A stretch of DNA of 11,351 nucleotides, taken from positions 1-11,351 of the forward strand of contig JBBIGV010000088.1 in assembly GCA_037447335.1 (NCBI GenBank), written 5' to 3'. Under the pieces are notes generated by a model, which made no database searches, was not told where the DNA came from, and was given only the letters and a program-made list of their open reading frames with translations. Shown in pieces: positions 6,952-11,351 of this stretch. The position numbers were made by a program, and so were the translations under genes. The DNA is from JBBIGV01 sp037447335 (GTDB taxonomy: Bacteria > Bacteroidota > Ignavibacteria > Ignavibacteriales > Ignavibacteriaceae). Numbering within the stretch: the first letter of the stretch is position 1; each line of letters starts with the position of its first letter.

Positions 6952-7084
6952 AATGAATATTGAAAAACCAATAAATCTCAGCTAGAATTCAAATTGAAAG
7001 CGAGTATGAATTTTAAAAGAAACTTTCTAATTGAGGCTGTATTATTTATTTTTGAACAATAATTATAGAATAAAAAAATAACTT

Positions 7085-7648
7085 ATGTCATTACTACCGA
7101 TCACACTTTACGGGGATAAAATACTCAGAAAAATCACTCAACCGGTTGATGGTATAGATATCCAAACGATCGAGCTGATTAAAAACATGCACGAAACAAT
7201 GAAGAATGCTTCGGGCATCGGGTTAGCTGCAAACCAGGTTGGTTCAGATAAATCAATTTTTGTTGTGGATATTTCTTTAATTGAAGGCTATGAAAGTCAC
7301 AAGCCGATGGTGCTTATAAATCCTGAAATACTGGAAAAATCTGATGAACAAAGCGAGATTGAAGAGGGATGCCTGAGTATCCCGGATGTCCGTTTTGATA
7401 TTTCACGTCCTGAAAAAATTCTTATAAAATTTTATGACACAAATATGAAAGAGCATCAGTTAGAAGCTGATGATATTTTAGCGCGCGTAATGCAGCATGA
7501 ATTTGATCATCTTAAAGGTATCCTGTTTACTGATCTTCTTGACGAAAAAGATTTTAAAAAAATAAAAGTTTTTTTGAACAGAATTAAGAAAAGAAAACTT
7601 GAGATTGAATATCCGGTAAGTGAAGATACTAATTATCGTTTGATGTAA
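7085..7648 (+). CDS. def: Peptide deformylase
   Basis: This 187-residue cytosolic metalloenzyme removes the formyl group from the N-terminal methionine of new proteins. All three family motifs are present: GIGLAANQ (44-51), EEGCLSIP (93-100, metal ligand C96) and QHEFDHLKG (137-145, metal ligands H138 and H142, catalytic E139). Length and order are normal for a bacterial deformylase, with a charged C-terminal tail. ATG 7085 gives the usual N-terminus (LLPITLYGDKILRKIT); the upstream sequence is very A/T rich and shows no clear SD. It is transcribed away from the vapBC module, and a 187-nt gap holds both upstream regions. The stop TAA is shared with the SD of fmt 10 nt ahead, so the two genes form the usual def-fmt operon. 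Confidence 0.97.
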   Translation: MSLLPITLYGDKILRKITQPVDGIDIQTIELIKNMHETMKNASGIGLAANQVGSDKSIFVVDISLIEGYESHKPMVLINPEILEKSDEQSEIEEGCLSIPDVRFDISRPEKILIKFYDTNMKEHQLEADDILARVMQHEFDHLKGILFTDLLDEKDFKKIKVFLNRIKKRKLEIEYPVSEDTNYRLM

Positions 7649-7652
7649 GGAG
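7646..7652 (+). promoter_or_regulatory. Ribosome binding site of fmt overlapping the def stop codon
   Basis: TAAGGAG contains the def stop TAA (7646-7648) and the strongest SD in the window (AGGAG), six nt before the fmt ATG at 7659. This arrangement supports translational coupling of fmt to def. Confidence 0.8.
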
Positions 7653-7658
7653 TGAAGA

Positions 7659-8561
7659 ATGAATATCGTTTTTATGGGCACTCCTGATTTTTCTTTACCT
7701 TCCTTAAAAATACTTCTAGAAAGCCGACATAAAATTTTAGCTGCTGTAACCCGGCCGGATAAAGAACGCGGCAGGGGACGAAAGGTTTCATTTACACCCG
7801 TAAAAGAGTATGCTGTTGAGCAAAATATTCCTGTCTATCAACCCGAAAAAATTAAAGGCAATGCGGAATTTGTAGATCGGATGAAAGAACTTGAACCTGA
7901 TCTGTTCGTAGTTGTAGCATTCAGAATTTTGCCGAAGGAAGTTTTTGAAATTCCCAAATACGGATCTTTCAATCTGCATGGTTCCTATCTGCCGAAGTAC
8001 CGCGGTGCAGCGCCAATTCAGTGGGCATTAATTAATGGTGAAACTGAAACCGGTCTAACTACTTTTAAACTTGCTGAAAAAGTTGATACCGGGAATATAT
8101 ATCTTCAGCAAAAAGCTGCAATTTATCCCGAAGATAATTTTGCAACTCTTCACGACAGAATGAGCGAACTGGGAGCTAAGCTTGTCCTGGATACTGTAAA
8201 TCTTATTGAGAGCGGCAAATATGAGCTAAAACCCCAGGATGATTCACTTGCTTCACCGGCTCCGAAGATAACACGGGAGATTTGTGAGATCAATTGGAAT
8301 AAATCAGCTTATGAAATTCACAATCTCGTGAGAGGATTATCACCACACCCGGCTGCTTTCTTTATTTATAATGATAAGATTGTTAAAATTTATAAAACTG
8401 AAATTGTATCCAGAATAAGTTTAAAACCGTTTGAATTTCATCAAACAAAAACAGAATTAATTATTGGCTGCGGAAATGATGCACTTCAGATACTTGAAAT
8501 CCAGCTGGAGGGAAAGAAACGGATGGGTATTGATGAGTTTTTACGCGGCTTCAAATTTTGA
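7659..8561 (+). CDS. fmt: Methionyl-tRNA formyltransferase
   Basis: This 300-residue enzyme formylates Met-tRNAfMet using 10-formyltetrahydrofolate, making the initiator tRNA whose formyl group is later removed by deformylase. The N-terminal catalytic Rossmann domain (about 1-200) shows MGTPDFSLPSL, TRPDKERGRGR, NLHGSYLPKYRGAAPIQWAL and KVDTGNIYLQ. The catalytic triad is N105, H107 and D143, each one below E. coli Fmt (N106, H108, D144). The C-terminal tRNA-binding domain (about 205-300) contains EINWNKSAYEIHNLVRGLSPHPAAF. The length is slightly short but typical for this phylum. The gene is the second of the def-fmt pair. No terminator was found after it; the following 128 nt are AT-rich and without recognisable structure. 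Confidence 0.97.
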   Translation: MNIVFMGTPDFSLPSLKILLESRHKILAAVTRPDKERGRGRKVSFTPVKEYAVEQNIPVYQPEKIKGNAEFVDRMKELEPDLFVVVAFRILPKEVFEIPKYGSFNLHGSYLPKYRGAAPIQWALINGETETGLTTFKLAEKVDTGNIYLQQKAAIYPEDNFATLHDRMSELGAKLVLDTVNLIESGKYELKPQDDSLASPAPKITREICEINWNKSAYEIHNLVRGLSPHPAAFFIYNDKIVKIYKTEIVSRISLKPFEFHQTKTELIIGCGNDALQILEIQLEGKKRMGIDEFLRGFKF

Positions 8562-8689
8562 TTATTACTTCAAATAACAATATTTAACGAACACAAAACA
8601 GTTTAGCAACTCAAACTATTATTTCACTTTTATCAATCAATTCAAATCTGTAAAATTGTACATAACATTAACAAGATTGAGCAAAATAA

Positions 8690-10054
8690 TTGGACTATAA
8701 AGCATCTATTCTGGAACAGATTGGCAATACTCCGCTTATCAAACTAAATAAGATAAATCGCGGATTGAAACCTCAGATATTTGCCAAACTCGAATCCGCA
8801 AATCCGGGAGGTAGTGTTAAAGACCGCATTGGTTATAATATGATTATTGATGCAGAGCAGCGAAGTATATTAAAACCAGGTGGAACAATTATCGAAGCAA
8901 CAAGCGGCAATACAGGTATCGGTCTTGCCATTACCGCTGCTGTAAAAGGTTACAGATGCATTTTTGTTGTAACTTCAAAGGTTAGTGATGAAAAAATAAA
9001 TTATCTAAAAGTGCTTGGTTCTGAAGTAATTGTAGTTTCTAATCTTGTCGATCCTGATAGCCCGGAGTATTATGTAAATGTTGCCAAACGATTACACAAA
9101 GAAATTCCGAATTCATTTTTTGCATATCAATATTCTAATCCTTCAAATCCTGAGATTCATTATAAAACAACGGGACCGGAGATCTGGCGGCAGACAGATG
9201 GAAAAATTACTCACTTTGTTTCAAGTATAGGTACAGGCGGAACGATAAGCGGAACCGGCAGATATCTGAAGGATAGGAATCCGGATGTTCAAGTAATTGG
9301 CGCCGATCCTCTTGGTTCAATCTTTAAACACTATAAAGAAACCGGTGAATTAATTAAAGGCTCACCATATCTTGTTGAAGGAATTGGACAAGATTGTTTA
9401 CCAGAAAATGTTCACTTCCAATATATTGATAAGATTATTAATCTTAGCGATAAGGAATCTTTTGCAGCAGCTAGACGATTAACAAAGGAAGAAGGTATTT
9501 TCTGCGGCGGCAGTACAGGCACTATTGTTCAGGTAGCGCTTGATATTTCAAAAGACCTTTCAGAAAATGATGTAGTAGTGTTTATCGTATGCGATACTGG
9601 TGAAAGATACCTTTCTAAAATGCACAACATTGAGTGGCTTAAGCAAAACAGAATGCTTGATCCGCAGGTACGCATTCTTCGTGATATATCTGACATTAAG
9701 AAAGCAAAAGGATTTGAAGAAATCATTTCTGTTAAGGAAACTGATAAAGTTAAAGATGTTCTCGAACTTATTACAAAAACAGGTTATTCAAATATACCCG
9801 TAATGGAAGGCAGGCAATCATTAGGAGCAATCCGGGAAAACCGGCTTTTATCAAAACTGGTTGATGATCCAACGCTTTATAATTCGTCTATCAAGGATGC
9901 TATGGAAGATTCACTCCCGATACTTGATGCAAAAACAGAAATAGAAGAAGTAAAAAAAATTCTAAAGAATAATTCTGCTATACTTGTAAGTGATTTTGGA
10001 TTGATAACTGATATCATTACAAGATACGATTTAATTAATATTGAAAATCAATGA
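8690..10054 (+). CDS. cbs: Cystathionine beta-synthase with C-terminal CBS-domain pair
   Basis: This 454-residue PLP enzyme condenses serine with homocysteine to cystathionine, the first step of reverse transsulfuration. The catalytic domain (1-320) shows IGNTPLIKLN, GGSVKDRIG (PLP lysine K44), TSGNTGIGLA, GTGGTISGTG (181-190, phosphate binding) and CGGSTG (272-277). EIPNSFFAYQYSNPSNPEIHY and YLVEGIGQDCLPENV follow human CBS closely and argue against plain cysteine synthase. Two CBS motifs (about 340-395 and 400-452) form a Bateman module, the S-adenosylmethionine sensor in some homologues. There is no N-terminal heme-binding extension. The start is a TTG directly after an in-frame TAA (8687-8689); the next in-frame Met is residue 51, beyond K44, so TTG is effectively forced. 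No strong SD is seen. A cystathionine-cleaving enzyme gene follows 112 nt downstream. Confidence 0.93.
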   Translation: MDYKASILEQIGNTPLIKLNKINRGLKPQIFAKLESANPGGSVKDRIGYNMIIDAEQRSILKPGGTIIEATSGNTGIGLAITAAVKGYRCIFVVTSKVSDEKINYLKVLGSEVIVVSNLVDPDSPEYYVNVAKRLHKEIPNSFFAYQYSNPSNPEIHYKTTGPEIWRQTDGKITHFVSSIGTGGTISGTGRYLKDRNPDVQVIGADPLGSIFKHYKETGELIKGSPYLVEGIGQDCLPENVHFQYIDKIINLSDKESFAAARRLTKEEGIFCGGSTGTIVQVALDISKDLSENDVVVFIVCDTGERYLSKMHNIEWLKQNRMLDPQVRILRDISDIKKAKGFEEIISVKETDKVKDVLELITKTGYSNIPVMEGRQSLGAIRENRLLSKLVDDPTLYNSSIKDAMEDSLPILDAKTEIEEVKKILKNNSAILVSDFGLITDIITRYDLINIENQ

Positions 10055-10061
10055 AATAGAG

Positions 10062-10135
10062 CACAGATTTTACTGATCAAACGGATTAACCCGGATTTAA
10101 GTCAGCTTTGATTTGTTAAATTAATGTCGTCTGTG
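10062..10135. repeat. Degenerate inverted-repeat element between the CBS and CGL genes
   Basis: The gap between the two transsulfuration genes is flanked by CACAGA (10062-10067) and TCTGTG (10130-10135), with a nested pair ATCAAA (10076-10081) and TTTGAT (10107-10112). CGGATT is repeated directly 10 nt apart (10082 and 10092). The layout suits an old palindromic, REP-like element worn down by mutation. It resembles the cacagatt / cggattaa type of intergenic filler I associate with this phylum, but no second copy is in the window. Confidence 0.4.
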
Positions 10136-10166
10136 TTTCATTCTTATTTATAATCAGGAGATTATT

Positions 10167-11300
10167 ATGGGCTTCTCAACAGATGCAATACACGCAGGGC
10201 AAATTCCAGATCCGACTACCGGTGCTGTAATTACACCAATTTATCAGACGTCCACTTATGCGCAGGAAGAACTTGGTAAGCATAAAGGTTATGAGTATGC
10301 AAGAACACACAATTTTACCCGCCAGGCTCTGGAAAAAAATATTGCCACGCTTGAAAAAGGTAAATATGGAATTGCTTTTGCTTCAGGACTTGCCGCAACA
10401 CACTCTTTGATGAGTCTGGTTAAAGCTGGTGATCATATAGTGATTTCTAATAATGTTTATGGCGGTACTTATCGATTATATGAGCTTAATATGAAAAATT
10501 ATGGTTTGGATTTTTCGTGGGTTGATACAACAAATTTTAATATTGTTGAAAATGCTATTCGTGAAAACACAAAAATGATATTCGTTGAAACACCCACTAA
10601 TCCAATGTTAAATATCACAGAATTAAAGGGTATTGCTGACATTGCAAAGAAAAATAATCTAATCTCAGTTTGTGATAACACTTTTATGAGTCCTTATTTT
10701 CAAAATCCTTTAGAGTGGGGAATTGATATAGTACTTCATTCAACAACAAAGTATTTAGGAGGACACAGCGATGTCATCGGGGGTATGCTTATAACAAGTA
10801 ATGAAAAGTATTATGAGAGACTACGTTACATTCAAAATGCTGCAGGCGGGGTTCCGTCTCCATTCGATTGTTGGTTAGTTCTCCGATCAACAAAAACCCT
10901 TGCTATAAGAATGAAACAGCACGAAGAAAATGCCAAAGTGTTTGCAAAATTTTTATCTGAATCAGGTTTTGCAGAAAAAGTAATTTACCCTGGAATAAAA
11001 GAGCATCCTCAGCACGAGCTTGCAAAAAAACAAATGCGCGGTTTTGGCGGAATGGTATCAGCAGATTTTGGTTCCATTGAAAAAGCTAAAAAAGTATTAA
11101 ACAATGTTAAGATTTTCACACTTGCTGAAAGTCTCGGAGGAGTTGAAAGTTTAATATGTCATCCGTCTTCAATGACACATGCTTCTGTTCCGAAAGAAGA
11201 AAGAGATAAAATGGGTTTAACAGAAAGTCTTGTTCGTTTCTCGGTTGGGATTGAAGATGTTGAAGATTTGATTGAAGATGTTAAACAGGCGCTTGGATAA
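10167..11300 (+). CDS. Cystathionine gamma-lyase / gamma-synthase type PLP enzyme
   Basis: This 377-residue enzyme is in the Cys/Met metabolism PLP family. The motifs run in order: TPIYQTSTYAQ, YEYARTHNFTR (42-52, cofactor-contacting Tyr and Arg), AFASGLAATH, ETPTNPML, CDNTF (D170 pairs with the PLP ring nitrogen), HSTTKYLGGHSD (PLP lysine K195) and ESLGGVESLICHPSSMTHAS. Sequence alone does not cleanly separate cystathionine gamma-lyase from gamma-synthase or related lyases. The adjacent cystathionine beta-synthase gene favours gamma-lyase, giving homocysteine to cystathionine to cysteine, as in the mccA-mccB pair of Bacillus. Residue C331 stands where human (E339) and yeast (E333) gamma-lyases have, as I recall, a specificity-setting glutamate. 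A good SD (AGGAG) precedes ATG 10167 and the length is normal. Its start lies 112 nt after cbs, with a repeat-like sequence between. Confidence 0.93.
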   Translation: MGFSTDAIHAGQIPDPTTGAVITPIYQTSTYAQEELGKHKGYEYARTHNFTRQALEKNIATLEKGKYGIAFASGLAATHSLMSLVKAGDHIVISNNVYGGTYRLYELNMKNYGLDFSWVDTTNFNIVENAIRENTKMIFVETPTNPMLNITELKGIADIAKKNNLISVCDNTFMSPYFQNPLEWGIDIVLHSTTKYLGGHSDVIGGMLITSNEKYYERLRYIQNAAGGVPSPFDCWLVLRSTKTLAIRMKQHEENAKVFAKFLSESGFAEKVIYPGIKEHPQHELAKKQMRGFGGMVSADFGSIEKAKKVLNNVKIFTLAESLGGVESLICHPSSMTHASVPKEERDKMGLTESLVRFSVGIEDVEDLIEDVKQALG

Positions 11301-11351
11301 AGGGAGTGTAAATAATTTTGTGTAAATGGTTAAAGCAATAGTTTAGCTAAG

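Noticed and set aside
7020..7084. Possible promoter for def (TTGAGG or TTGAAC with TATAGA).
   Set aside because: None of the hexamer pairs has acceptable spacing; the region is AT-rich enough to give such matches by chance.
8562..8689. Possible riboswitch or leader upstream of the cystathionine beta-synthase gene.
   Set aside because: The 128-nt gap is AT-rich with no stable stems and none of the conserved cores of SAM riboswitches that I would recognise.

Overview
The window is low in G+C and its genes are densely packed. It looks like chromosomal sequence from a Bacteroidota/Chlorobiota-type bacterium, most likely the Ignavibacteria or a close relative. The main clue is the protein ending at 268, which carries a type IX secretion (T9SS) C-terminal sorting domain with the QNYPNPFNPSTTI signature common in that group. 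Several genes also lack a clear Shine-Dalgarno sequence, which fits. The taxonomy is inference from sequence style; there is no rRNA gene in the window.

Layout. (1) 2-268 is the 3' end of a T9SS cargo gene, followed by a strong terminator. (2) 446-1282 encodes a DUF2400/TIGR02757 protein carrying a small GC-rich palindrome-like in-frame insertion. (3) 1386-2852 encodes a complete M20 dipeptidase (PepD type), with its own hairpin terminator. (4) 3031-4386 encodes a major facilitator protein that resembles the animal lysosomal dipeptide carrier MFSD1 and keeps an Glu/Arg pair at the same spacing. (5) 4552-5307 encodes an unrecognised exported, probably outer-membrane beta-rich protein. (6) 5371-6333 encodes a compact M29-type aminopeptidase. 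(7) On the minus strand, convergent with it, is a VapBC-type toxin-antitoxin module with a near-consensus promoter and an intact antitoxin, but its PIN toxin gene is interrupted by an in-frame amber codon. (8) 7085-8561 is the def-fmt pair for formyl-methionine metabolism. (9) 8690-11300 encodes cystathionine beta-synthase (TTG start) and a cystathionine gamma-lyase/synthase-type enzyme, together a reverse transsulfuration route from homocysteine to cysteine. A degenerate inverted-repeat element lies between these two genes.

How the genes work together. Three genes in 1386-6333 deal with peptides: a dipeptidase, a candidate dipeptide carrier and an aminopeptidase. Together they suggest uptake or exchange and hydrolysis of short peptides. 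The def-fmt and CBS/CGL pairs are ordinary housekeeping neighbours. No CRISPR array, prophage, insertion sequence or RNA gene was seen. The points most worth a second look are the PepD/MFSD1-like pairing, the broken vapC, and the small insertion inside the DUF2400 gene.
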